The notes under the pieces: model-generated | The model's input: only the letters and a program-made list of their open reading frames with translations | Database searches by the model: none | What the model was told of the DNA's origin: nothing | From: Fimbriiglobus sp. | GTDB taxonomy: Bacteria > Planctomycetota > Planctomycetia > Gemmatales > Gemmataceae | Reading direction: 5' to 3' | Assembly: GCA_025351325.1 (NCBI GenBank) | Contig: JANXWE010000046.1 | Coordinates: 24,395-88,394, forward strand | DNA length: 64,000 nucleotides | Made by a program: the position numbers and the translations under genes | Shown: positions 55,165 to 64,000 of the stretch, piece after piece | Position numbering within the stretch: the first letter of the stretch is position 1 | How the letters are laid out: the number at the start of each line of letters is the position of its first letter

Positions 55165-57495
55165 ATGGCACTTACCCGCGACGAACTGGCAACCCGTTAC
55201 ATCGAGCAACTCCCTTACCCGCCCTATCTGGTTCAGGAAGAGGCGTTGCTCGCATGGTTCACATCCGATCAAGGTGTGATGGTCTGCGCACCGACCGGCA
55301 CCGGCAAGACGTTGATCGCCCAAGCCGCACTGTACGAAGCACTCCACACCGGCACCGTCGCGTACTACACCACGCCGTTGATCGCGCTCACCGAACAGAA
55401 GTTCCACGAGATGCAGGCGTCTGCCGAACGCTGGGGCTTCCCCCGTGACGCGGTAGGGCTGGTGACAGGGAACCGCAAGGTGAACCCCGAAGCCAAGGTG
55501 TTGGTCGTCGTCGCTGAAATTCTCCTCAACCGACTACTCCACCAAGATGGCTTCGATTTCACCGACGTGTCCGCCGTCGTCATGGACGAGTTTCACAGCT
55601 TTGCCGACCCCGAGCGCGGCATCGTCTGGGAACTGTCGCTGAACATGTTGCCCAAGCACATCCGCCTGCTGCTATTGAGTGCGACTGTCGGGAACTCCGT
55701 AGAGTTCCTCAATTGGCTCGACCGGATGCACGGTCGCAAGCTGGAACTGGCCGAGGGCAAAGAGCGGAAGATCCCACTGACTTACCACTGGGTGCCGGAC
55801 GAATTCCTCAACGACTTGCTCGTCGATCTCGCCAGAGGCGACGACGCCACGCGGAAGGTTCCGGCACTGGTCTTCGCGTTCAACCGCGATGAATGCTGGA
55901 GCATCGCCGAGCAGCTCAAAGGTCTCGATCTTTTGAATTCGGCCCAGAAGAACGAGCTGCAAAAGGAAGTGGATCTGCTGAATTGGCCCCAGGGGATCGG
56001 GCCGAAACTGAAGCAGATGCTGCGTCGTGGCGTCGGCGTCCACCACGCCGGATTGTTGCCGAAGTACCGCCGGGTGGTCGAGATTCTCTTCGAGAAAAAA
56101 TTGTTGAGTATCGCGCTCTGCACGGAAACGCTCGCCTCGGGGATCAACTTGCCCGCGCGGTCGGTGGTGCTCACCTCGCTGGTGAAGGGGCCCTTCGGCA
56201 AAGAAAAAGTGATCGACCCGAGTTCCGCGCACCAAATTTTCGGACGTGCCGGCCGCCCGCAATTCGACAAAGAAGGTTTCGTTTACGCTGTGCCACATGA
56301 CGACGATATCCGCATTGTGAAATGGAAGAAGCAGTACGACCAGATCCCGGAGTTGAGCAAAGACCCGGTGATGCTCCGGAAGAAAAAAGACTTGCTGAAG
56401 AAGAAACCGAGTCGCAACAACCAGCGCAAATACTGGACGGAATCGGACTTTGAGAAGTTGCAAGGTGCCCCACCCGCACGACTCTACAGCAAGGGACCAC
56501 TACCCTGGCGGTTGCTGGCATTCTTGCTGAAGGCGTCGCCGGAGATCGAGAAAATCCGCGCCGTGGTGCGGAAGCGGTTGCTCGATCAGCCACGCATCGA
56601 AGCGGGGATGAAACAACTCCAGCGCATGCTGATGATCCTCCACGAACGGGGATTCATCCAGCTCGATCCCGCGCCGCCCCCGCCACCCGATCCTGAAGCG
56701 CCACCAGTGATTTTCAACGCGGATAATCCGGCTCCCGTGTACTTGCCGACACTGGCGAATCCGACACCGGAACTCGAGAAGCTGCTCGCCTTCCGGGCCG
56801 TGCACCCGCTCTACGGTGCGTTCCTCATGGAGCACCTCGGCTTGGCGAATGCCGAGGAGCGGATGCAAATTTTCGAGAGCGTCCTGGAACTCCCCCGACC
56901 GCTGCTCAAATTTGTGCGGGTGCCGTTCAGCCTGTCGCCGGGGCCACTGCAAACCGAACGAATCGACCCGCTGTTGATTCAGAAGGGCTTGATCCAAGCC
57001 GTCGTGCCGAAGCTCGAAGGCGAGGAAGATGATGAGGATGATTTCGTTCCGTGGGACGAACGCCCGCCATTGCTCGCCGACAAAGTCCGGATGCTCTTCG
57101 ACGCCACGAATCCGGACGTACTGGACCTCAACACCACGCCCGTCTGGGCCGCCGGCGAGTTGCTGCAACTCGGCGGGAACTTCAACACGTTCATCACCCA
57201 CAAAGACCTGGCGAAGCAGGAAGGACTGATCTTCCGGCACCTACTCCGGCTGATTTTGATGACGGAAGAGTTCAGCCAACTCACCCCGACCGGGGTCGAA
57301 CCGCAACAATGGCAAGCGGACATGAAGGCCCTCGCCGACGCCCTCACGAAAACCTGCGAGCAAGTCGATCCGACGAGCACGGAGGAAACCATTCGTAAAG
57401 CGCAGGCCACTGCCAAGCTCGAGGAGCCGGCGCAAGAGACGCCGCCACCGCCGGACGATGACCCCGCCGACTTCGCCGCCGGCCTAGTGGATTGA
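55165..57495 (+). CDS. Ski2-like superfamily 2 DEAD/DEAH-box helicase
   Basis: VCAPTGTGKTLIAQ; VVMDEFHSF; LLLLSATVGN; HHAGLLPKYRRVVEILFEKKLLSIALCTETLASGINLPA; QIFGRAGRPQFD. Confidence 0.88.
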   Translation: MALTRDELATRYIEQLPYPPYLVQEEALLAWFTSDQGVMVCAPTGTGKTLIAQAALYEALHTGTVAYYTTPLIALTEQKFHEMQASAERWGFPRDAVGLVTGNRKVNPEAKVLVVVAEILLNRLLHQDGFDFTDVSAVVMDEFHSFADPERGIVWELSLNMLPKHIRLLLLSATVGNSVEFLNWLDRMHGRKLELAEGKERKIPLTYHWVPDEFLNDLLVDLARGDDATRKVPALVFAFNRDECWSIAEQLKGLDLLNSAQKNELQKEVDLLNWPQGIGPKLKQMLRRGVGVHHAGLLPKYRRVVEILFEKKLLSIALCTETLASGINLPARSVVLTSLVKGPFGKEKVIDPSSAHQIFGRAGRPQFDKEGFVYAVPHDDDIRIVKWKKQYDQIPELSKDPVMLRKKKDLLKKKPSRNNQRKYWTESDFEKLQGAPPARLYSKGPLPWRLLAFLLKASPEIEKIRAVVRKRLLDQPRIEAGMKQLQRMLMILHERGFIQLDPAPPPPPDPEAPPVIFNADNPAPVYLPTLANPTPELEKLLAFRAVHPLYGAFLMEHLGLANAEERMQIFESVLELPRPLLKFVRVPFSLSPGPLQTERIDPLLIQKGLIQAVVPKLEGEEDDEDDFVPWDERPPLLADKVRMLFDATNPDVLDLNTTPVWAAGELLQLGGNFNTFITHKDLAKQEGLIFRHLLRLILMTEEFSQLTPTGVEPQQWQADMKALADALTKTCEQVDPTSTEETIRKAQATAKLEEPAQETPPPPDDDPADFAAGLVD

Positions 57496-57498
57496 CCA

Positions 57499-58770
57499 AT
57501 GCCCCATATCACCCGACTCCTCACGGAGTCCGGCTCGCCGACAGTGGCCGATCTCGTGACGCGCGTCCTTGTAGCGCAGCCGATCATCGACATGCACACG
57601 CACCTTTATCCGCCGGGTTTCGGCCACACCGGCCCCGACGGGCTGATGCTCTGGGGCCTGGATGATTTGGTGACGTACCACTATCTCGTCGCGGAAGTGT
57701 TCCGGGCGGTGCCCGCGACGAAACTTCCTTACGCGCAATTTTGGGCCATGTCGAAGGCGGAGCAAGCCGACCATATTTGGAAGCAGTTGTTCGTAGAGCG
57801 GACGCCACTTTCAGAAGCGTGTCGGGGGGTTATCACGACGCTGAGTAAACTCGGGCTTGATCCCGGTGTCAAATCACTGGCCAGCCATCGGCAGTGGTTC
57901 CGCGAACAGAACCCGAACGACTACATCGACCATGTGATGGCACTCGCCAACGTCAAGTCGATCACCATGACGAACGCCGTGTTTGATGACAATGAACGTG
58001 CGTGCTGGTTGGCGGGAATCGCCCCCGATCCGCGATTCAAGGGCGTGCTGCGCATTGATCCGCTGTTGCTCGATTGGCCGACCGCCGGCAAGAAACTCTC
58101 CGCGTGGGGATACAACGTCGAAGAAGCCTTGACCGAAAAGACGATCCGTGAAGTGAAACGATTTCTGAACGAGTGGTGCGACCGGGTGCAGGCTATTTAC
58201 TGCGCCGTCAGCCTGCCGCCGGAGTTCCGTGAATCACCGATTTTGGAAATGGCCGTACTTCCCTTTTGCGAGGAGCGGAACATCCCATTCGCCATGATGA
58301 TCGGCAGCCGGCGTGGAGTGAACCCGGAATTGCGAGATGCGGCCGACACCGGGGGACTCGCCGATATTCGAGCGGTCACTTCGCTCTGCCAGCGGTTCCC
58401 GAACAATCGTTTCTTCGTCACCCTGCTGGCCCGCGAGAATCAACACGAATTAGCTGTGGCAGCGCGCAAGTTCGGGAACCTCATGCCCTTCGGGTGCTGG
58501 TGGTTCCTCAACAACCCGTCGCTGATCGACGAGATCACGCGGATGCGGATCGAACTTTTGGGCACGACGGTGATACCGCAGCATTCGGATGCCCGCGTCC
58601 TCGACCAACTCATTTACAAGTGGGATCACTCGCGGACGATCCTCGGTCGGGTTCTGACCGAAAAATACCAAGATTTACTGGCAGCGGGTTGGCCCCTCAC
58701 GAAAGCCGAGATCGAACGAGACGCCAGGCAGTTCCTCCAAGATAATTTTCTCATATTCTTGGGCGGATGA
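57499..58770 (+). CDS. Glucuronate isomerase-like / amidohydrolase-superfamily protein
   Basis: VAQPIIDMHTHLYPPGFG...LMLWGLDDLVTYHYLVAEVFRAVP; NLMPFGCWWFLNNPSLIDEITRMRIELLGTTVIPQHSDARVLDQLIYKW. Confidence 0.75.
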   Translation: MPHITRLLTESGSPTVADLVTRVLVAQPIIDMHTHLYPPGFGHTGPDGLMLWGLDDLVTYHYLVAEVFRAVPATKLPYAQFWAMSKAEQADHIWKQLFVERTPLSEACRGVITTLSKLGLDPGVKSLASHRQWFREQNPNDYIDHVMALANVKSITMTNAVFDDNERACWLAGIAPDPRFKGVLRIDPLLLDWPTAGKKLSAWGYNVEEALTEKTIREVKRFLNEWCDRVQAIYCAVSLPPEFRESPILEMAVLPFCEERNIPFAMMIGSRRGVNPELRDAADTGGLADIRAVTSLCQRFPNNRFFVTLLARENQHELAVAARKFGNLMPFGCWWFLNNPSLIDEITRMRIELLGTTVIPQHSDARVLDQLIYKWDHSRTILGRVLTEKYQDLLAAGWPLTKAEIERDARQFLQDNFLIFLGG

Positions 58771-58866
58771 TGACGCGAAGTGGCCTCGACTTGGAAGGGC
58801 GGGCGTCGGCCGCGCTACCATGGTATAGGTGCTAAAAAATCGGCTCACACGTGTTCAACCTGTAGG

Positions 58867-59556
58867 ATGGCGTCTTCTATGACGGACGATCAGGCTGCCC
58901 TCGAGTCGTTCCAAGGTGTTGCCCGGCTATTCCCCCTGCCGAACCTGGTGCTGTTCCCCAACGTCGATCAGGGGTTGCACATCTTCGAGTACCGGTACCG
59001 CCAAATGGCGGCTGACGCACTCGATACCGATCAACTCATTGCCTTGGTGCTACTCAAGCCCGATTGGGACGAAGACTACGACGGCGCTCCGCCCATCGAA
59101 ACCGTGGCTTGCTTGGGGCGAATCGTCCAGCACGAGGAGATGGAAGATGGTCGCTACAACCTCCACGTGCGTGGCCTGGCTCGGTTCGTGATTGAATCCG
59201 AAATCGATGGTGACGGCAAAGATTACCGTCAAGCGTCCGGGACTCTTTTGCTGCCGGTGGTTCCGAGCGACACTCAACTTTTGATGACACTCCGCCAAAA
59301 GCTACGAGAAGTGGTGCTGGCACGGTTCGATCCAGATGGATTGGCGTACGTTCAACTTTCCACGCTGTTTTCGAGCGATTCGACGCTCGATGAACTCTGC
59401 GATCAGCTCGGATACAGCCTGCCGCTGCCGATCACCCTCAAGCAAGAGATGCTGGGCGAGCCCGATCTGGTCGTCCGGGTGGAACTGCTCACCAGCGCCC
59501 TCAAACCACCCACCTCGACCGGACGTAGTTTCCCCCCGAAGTTCAGCTCGAACTGA
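58867..59556 (+). CDS. LON peptidase substrate-binding (PUA-like) domain protein
   Basis: VARLFPLPNLVLFPNVDQGLHIFEYRYRQMAADAL...IVQHEEMEDGRYNLHVRGLARFVI. Confidence 0.88.
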   Translation: MASSMTDDQAALESFQGVARLFPLPNLVLFPNVDQGLHIFEYRYRQMAADALDTDQLIALVLLKPDWDEDYDGAPPIETVACLGRIVQHEEMEDGRYNLHVRGLARFVIESEIDGDGKDYRQASGTLLLPVVPSDTQLLMTLRQKLREVVLARFDPDGLAYVQLSTLFSSDSTLDELCDQLGYSLPLPITLKQEMLGEPDLVVRVELLTSALKPPTSTGRSFPPKFSSN

Positions 59557-59651
59557 GACGATTCCGAGAAGATCGCTTTCGCACGGCGGATTTCGATTCG
59601 GTTCCGTTACCCTGAGGGAACGAGAACAGTCGGATTGTGCGAGCGTACCCG

Positions 59652-60257
59652 ATGACGACCGACGGCCAACAGTTATTGCTCGAAGCGCGAAAGGGTGACG
59701 GGGCGACCCTCGGTCGACTCTTGGAGCAGTACCGCAATTACTTGAGGGTGCTGGCTCGAATCGAGATCGGTCGCAAGTTGCAAGGTAAGGTCGACGCGTC
59801 GGATCTGGTGCAGGAAGTGTTCTTGGACGCCCACCGGTACTTCCCCCAATTCCGTGGCACTGCGGAACCCCAGTTCGCGCAGTGGCTCCGGGAAATTCTC
59901 GCGGGGACGCTGGCCAATCAAGTCCGTCGGTACTTCGGGACGCAAGCCCGCGATTTGCGGCTGGAACGCTCCATCGCCGCCGATCTCGACCATTCGTCGA
60001 TGGCGCTGGCCGGGATGCCGGTCGACCCGCATTCGTCGCCGAGCGAGCAGGTGATGCGCGGGGAACAAAGTCTGCAAGTCGCTGAGGCGATCAGCCTGTT
60101 ATCTCCCGATTACCAGTCGGTCATCGTGCTGCGGCATTTGGAAGGGTTGACCTTCCCGCAGATCGCCGAACGGATGGATCGGTCAGTCGACAGCGTCGAG
60201 AAACTCTGGTTACGCGGCCTGACTCAACTGAGGAAGTCGTTCGGGGGTGCCCTATGA
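59652..60257 (+). CDS. ECF-type RNA polymerase sigma factor
   Basis: KVDASDLVQEVFLDAHRYFPQFRG...WLREILAGTLANQVRR...LSPDYQSVIVLRHLEGLTFPQIAERMDRSVDSVEKLWLRGLTQLRK. Confidence 0.88.
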   Translation: MTTDGQQLLLEARKGDGATLGRLLEQYRNYLRVLARIEIGRKLQGKVDASDLVQEVFLDAHRYFPQFRGTAEPQFAQWLREILAGTLANQVRRYFGTQARDLRLERSIAADLDHSSMALAGMPVDPHSSPSEQVMRGEQSLQVAEAISLLSPDYQSVIVLRHLEGLTFPQIAERMDRSVDSVEKLWLRGLTQLRKSFGGAL

Positions 60258-62392
60258 ACTCGACCCAAGACCTTCACGACGACCCCCGGGTGATGGATGT
60301 GGCCCGCGAGTATCTGGCGGCACTCGAAGCGGGACGCACGCCAAATCGGCAACAGTATCTGTTGCGATTCCCCGATCTCGTCGGCGTGCTCGCGGAATGT
60401 TTGGACGGAATCGATTTGGCCCACGGTGCCGGAAAAACGTTTCGGCCGCCGGTGCCCCAACCCGAAACCCTCACGGAACCACTGGGCGATTTTCGAATCG
60501 TTCGTGAGATTGGCCGCGGTGGCATGGGCATCGTCTACGAAGCGTTCCAATTGTCGCTCGGCCGGCGGGTGGCGCTCAAAGTGTTGCCATTCGCGTCGGG
60601 CTTGGATACCAAGCAACTCCAGCGATTCAAGACCGAAGCCCACGCGGCGGCGCAGTTGCACCACACCAACATCGTGCCGGTGTACGCCGTCGGCTGCGAA
60701 CGGGGGATGCATTTCTACGCCATGCAGATGATCGCGGGACTCGCGCTCGATGAAGTGATCCGGGAGCGCCGTGGCGACAGCGGCCAACCGCACGGGGGAA
60801 CTACGCTCAATTTGCGGGCGGGATCGACCCGCGAAGCCTTCACAGATTTAGCCCCGACGGCCCGATCCAGTACCACAAAAGAATTGCACCGCACCGCCGC
60901 CCGACTGGCTGAGCAAGTAGCGACGGCTCTCGATTATGCCCATGAGAATGGTGTCGTTCACCGCGACATCAAACCCGCCAATCTGCTTTTGGATGGCAAG
61001 GGGAACGCCTGGGTCACCGACTTCGGCTTAGCCCACGTCTCGGCCGACCCCGGGCAGACACGCACCGGGGACGTGTTCGGCACACTTCGCTACATGAGTC
61101 CGGAACAAGCTGCCGGCAAGCGGCTCTTGATCGACCATCGCACCGACGTGTATTCCCTCGGGGCGACGCTGTACGAAGTGCTGACGTTGCAACCGATCTT
61201 TCCAGGAACCGACCGCCAAGGGGTATTGCATGCCATTCTGCACGAAGAACCGCGCCCGTTGAAATCGCTGGATCGAACCATCCCGGTGGAACTCGAAACG
61301 ATTGTTCTCAAAGCCGTCTCGAAGTCGCCGTTGGATCGGTATTCGACGGCGGGCGAGATGGCCGCCGACCTGCGCCGTTTCCTCGAAGATCGACCGATTC
61401 GCGCCCGCCGGCCCTCGTTCGCCGACCGCACGCGAAAGTGGATCCGTCGGCACCCCGCCTACTTCCGCGCGGCCGTTCTCGTCTTGTTATTCAGCGTCGT
61501 GGTACTGGCCGGAACCACGGCCGCAGTCACCCGCGAACAGCGGTTGACGAAAGCCGCATTCGAGCGCGAAAAACAACGGGCCGAGGAAGCAGAACAACGC
61601 TTCCAATTGGCACGGCGGTCGGCCGACGAAATGATTCGCATCGCCAACGAGGAACTCGGCGACAATCCGCAAATGCAATCCGTCCGCAAGCGGTTGCTGG
61701 AAACAGCGCTCGCGTTCTACCGAGAGTTCATGGAGCAACGCCGGAACGACCCGACGGCCCAAGCGGAATTGGAACAGACTCAGAGTAATGTGAAAGTGAT
61801 CCTGGCGGACTTAGCCGTGATTCAGGGCGCTTGGAAACACATGCTCCTCGATAATCCTGCCGTGCAAGATGACCTGAAATTGAGCCCGGCTCAACGGGGT
61901 TCGATTCGAGATATCCTGCAAGATATCGAGCCGCGTGGGGATCGCTTCGGGAACTTTTTGAAGATGAACCGCGAACAGCGCGAGGAAACACTCGTCGACG
62001 AAATGCGCCGCCACGAACTCGAAATCTCGGCGGTGCTGAACTCGATTCAACGAACGCGATTCGCACAAATTGCCCTGCAAAGCCGGGGTATTCACGCCTT
62101 CCGCGAAGCCGGCGTGAGTGAGAGTTTGAAACTCAGCCAAGATCAACGTGAACGAATGCGACTGCTCGAGAGCGACTTCGGCCCACCACCCGGAGAAGGA
62201 TTCCACGGTGGCCCTCCGCACGGCCCTGGCCCGGAGCCACGCGAAAAAATGGAGAAGGCACTTGCTGTGTTGACGCCGGAACAATCCAAACTGTGGCAAG
62301 CGATGATCGGTTCGAGTTTCAATGGCTTTCGCAAAGGTGGCCCCAGACCTTTCGGCCCGGGTGGCCCACGCGACCATGGCCCCCGCGATTGA
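60254..62392 (+). CDS. Transmembrane Ser/Thr protein kinase with LTxxQ-like extracytoplasmic region
   Basis: FRIVREIGRGGMGIVYEAFQ; VVHRDIKPANLLLDGKGNAWVTDFGLA; TM AAVLVLLFSVVVLAGTTAAV. ATGA overlap with the sigma gene. Confidence 0.92.
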   Translation: MNSTQDLHDDPRVMDVAREYLAALEAGRTPNRQQYLLRFPDLVGVLAECLDGIDLAHGAGKTFRPPVPQPETLTEPLGDFRIVREIGRGGMGIVYEAFQLSLGRRVALKVLPFASGLDTKQLQRFKTEAHAAAQLHHTNIVPVYAVGCERGMHFYAMQMIAGLALDEVIRERRGDSGQPHGGTTLNLRAGSTREAFTDLAPTARSSTTKELHRTAARLAEQVATALDYAHENGVVHRDIKPANLLLDGKGNAWVTDFGLAHVSADPGQTRTGDVFGTLRYMSPEQAAGKRLLIDHRTDVYSLGATLYEVLTLQPIFPGTDRQGVLHAILHEEPRPLKSLDRTIPVELETIVLKAVSKSPLDRYSTAGEMAADLRRFLEDRPIRARRPSFADRTRKWIRRHPAYFRAAVLVLLFSVVVLAGTTAAVTREQRLTKAAFEREKQRAEEAEQRFQLARRSADEMIRIANEELGDNPQMQSVRKRLLETALAFYREFMEQRRNDPTAQAELEQTQSNVKVILADLAVIQGAWKHMLLDNPAVQDDLKLSPAQRGSIRDILQDIEPRGDRFGNFLKMNREQREETLVDEMRRHELEISAVLNSIQRTRFAQIALQSRGIHAFREAGVSESLKLSQDQRERMRLLESDFGPPPGEGFHGGPPHGPGPEPREKMEKALAVLTPEQSKLWQAMIGSSFNGFRKGGPRPFGPGGPRDHGPRD

Positions 62393-62421
62393 TCGTTTCT
62401 TTATTTCCAGGAGTACGACGA

Positions 62422-63098
62422 ATGACCTCGTTTCCATCGAGTTTGAGTCGGCGCACATTTTTCCGCAGTAGCGCGGCCTTCGGAGCACTGGCCTTCACGG
62501 TTCCCGGCTTGTTCGCCGAAGAGCTGTCGAAGACACCACGCGTCACCGAAGGCCCGTTCTACCCGGACAAACTGCCGCTCGACACCGACAACGACTTGCT
62601 CATCATCAACGATGGCATCACCCCGGCAGTCGGGGAAATTACCCACTTGAGTGGTAAAATTTTTGGCATCGATGGCAAACCGATCCAGAACGCCACCATC
62701 GAAATTTGGCAGGTCGATGGCAAAGCGGTTATATCTACACCCGCGATAGCGGAGGCAAAGGCGCCCAACAAGACAAGAACTTCCAGGGTTTCGGCCGCTT
62801 CACGACGGGCCGCTCCGGCGAATACTATTTTCGCACCATCAAGCCGGTGGCCTACCCTGGCCGTGCCCCGCACATCCATGTGAAGGTCAAGAAGGGCGGG
62901 AAAGAGCTGCTCACCACGCAGATCTTGGTGGCTGACAACCCGCAGAACAAAAACGACGGCGTCTACCGCAGTGCCGGTGATCTTTTCGAGCAGCAATTGC
63001 TCCTCGCCGAGTTCAAACCGATCCGAGAGTCGAAAATCGGTGAACTATCGGCGAGTTTCAACATCGTCCTCGGCCGCACTCCTGCGGACAAGGATTAG
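62422..63098 (+). pseudogene. Intradiol ring-cleavage dioxygenase-like protein (Tat signal) with a frameshift around 62726
   Basis: Frame 1: MTSFPSSLSRRTFFRSSAAFGALAFTVPGLFAEELSKTPRVTEGPFYPDKLPLDTDNDL...NATIEIWQVDGKA. The next frame continues GYIYTRDSGGKGAQQDKNFQGFGRFTTGRSGEYYFRTIKPVAYPGRAPHIHVKV. Confidence 0.8.
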
Positions 63099-63143
63099 CC
63101 CAACCCCGTTTCGCGTCCCCATTTTTCTCCAGAGGTTCATGCC

Positions 63144-63818
63144 ATGCGTCTGCGAACGAAACTGCTCTTCACCGTGGGATTCTTTGTCCTAACGGGAAGT
63201 GCCCAAGCTCAACGGTACCCGCAACCGACGGAGAAGTCGAAGCCGACCGCCGAGCCGAAGTTGGTCACCAAGATGATGGCTTTCGACAAGAACAAAGACG
63301 GCGAACTGACCCGGGATGAAATCACCGACGAACGGCTGCTGAAGTTGTTCGACCGCGCCGACAAGAACAAAGATGGCATCGTGACGAAAGAGGAATTGAT
63401 CGAGTTAGCAAAAGCCGAAGCGCCACCCGCCGGTGGTGGTGAGCCGGGTGGCCCAGGAGGCCCCGGTGGGCCAGGAGCGGGTGGCCCTGGCGGCCCTGGT
63501 GCGGGAGGCCCCGGTGGGCCGGGAGCGGGTGGCCCTGGTGGGCCGGGTCGTCCTGGTCGGGGTGGCCCGCCGAAGCCCGGTCAGATCATGCCGGACTTCA
63601 TGGTCGAGCAGCTCAAGCTGACGGACGATCAGAAGAAGCAACTTGCCGAGCTCCAAAAGGAGCTTGATGGGAAGCTCGACAAACTGCTGACGGACGACCA
63701 AAAGAAGATGCTCAAAGAGATGAAACCACGGGGGCCGATGGGCGGCCCTGGTGGGCCAGGAGGCCCTGGCGGCCCTGGCGGTTCCGGCGGTGATGGTCGC
63801 GGCCCTGGCGGGAAGTAA
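63144..63818 (+). CDS. Exported EF-hand protein with Gly-Pro-rich repeats and LTxxQ-like segment
   Basis: Two EF-hand loops (DKNKDGELTRDE, DKNKDGIVTKEE); GGPGGPGGPGAGGPGGPGAGG repeats; LKLTDDQKKQLAELQKELDGKLDKLLTDDQKKML. Confidence 0.8.
   Translation: MRLRTKLLFTVGFFVLTGSAQAQRYPQPTEKSKPTAEPKLVTKMMAFDKNKDGELTRDEITDERLLKLFDRADKNKDGIVTKEELIELAKAEAPPAGGGEPGGPGGPGGPGAGGPGGPGAGGPGGPGAGGPGGPGRPGRGGPPKPGQIMPDFMVEQLKLTDDQKKQLAELQKELDGKLDKLLTDDQKKMLKEMKPRGPMGGPGGPGGPGGPGGSGGDGRGPGGK
63438..63570 (+). repeat. GC-rich low-complexity tandem repeat encoding (GGP)n
   Basis: Repeated GGTGGCCCTGG/AGGCCCCGGTGGGCC units; a second shorter block at about 63738-63805. Confidence 0.85.
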
Positions 63819-63828
63819 CCTGAGCACG

Positions 63829-64000
63829 TTAATCGAGTTGGTACGGTGAAGTTTCAATCTGTTCGTGCCGGATTTCGTCGACGTAATCCGGCGTTCCTTT
63901 CGGGCCACGCCAGCCCGTTTTGCCCTCCCCGGCGTACAGCGTACTTGCCGCGTTGAAGACAATCCCCGTCGCCGCACTGACGTTCTTGTAGGCGTGCACC
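63829..64000 (-). CDS. C-terminal end of an unidentified CDS, truncated by the right window edge
   Basis: Minus-strand reading ...VHAYKNVSAATGIVFNAASTLYAGEGKTGWRGPKGTPDYVDEIRHEQIETSPYQLD*; open to the edge. Confidence 0.5.
   Translation of the reverse strand, partial: VHAYKNVSAATGIVFNAASTLYAGEGKTGWRGPKGTPDYVDEIRHEQIETSPYQLD

Noticed and set aside
63438-63570. Possible CRISPR-like or regulatory tandem array
   Set aside because: It is an in-frame (GGP)n coding repeat with no spacers of uniform length.
1-64000. tRNA, rRNA or known riboswitch genes
   Set aside because: Intergenic regions were scanned by eye and nothing with convincing cloverleaf or conserved motifs was found; a tRNAscan or Rfam run would be needed to be certain.

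Overview
The window looks like about 64 kb of a GC-rich planctomycete-type chromosome. Evidence: PVC-style heme-binding/sorbosone-dehydrogenase proteins, a ThuA cluster, an ECF sigma plus Ser/Thr kinase pair, and many DUF11/CARDB-like exported proteins. Most of it is ordinary housekeeping and envelope genes: topA, mnmE, xerC, an LpxL-like acyltransferase, a partial RND pump, a PpiD/SurA-like protein, cyclophilin, cbiQO and a Ski2-like helicase. The most distinctive region is a 3,149-bp transposon at 46186-49334. It has 25-bp perfect terminal inverted repeats and a perfect 8-bp target duplication (TATTACCG). It encodes an IS1/IS1595-like DDE transposase plus non-transposition cargo. The cargo includes a Panacea (SocA/GepA-like) antitoxin-domain gene whose 3' end overlaps, by 101 bp, a gene for a two-TM protein, which makes a candidate mobile toxin-antitoxin module. 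Other notable points: (i) egtD next to an Opu/EgtUV-like ABC transporter with a fused substrate-binding protein and permease; (ii) a decayed defence-like patch at 27.2-28.5 kb, with hicB, a hicA carrying an in-frame amber codon, and a GIY-YIG/EVE-like nuclease split by a frameshift; (iii) several REP/REPIN-like palindromes; (iv) a frameshifted intradiol dioxygenase. No rRNA, tRNA or CRISPR array was recognised. All family assignments come from reading motifs by eye; no searches were run.
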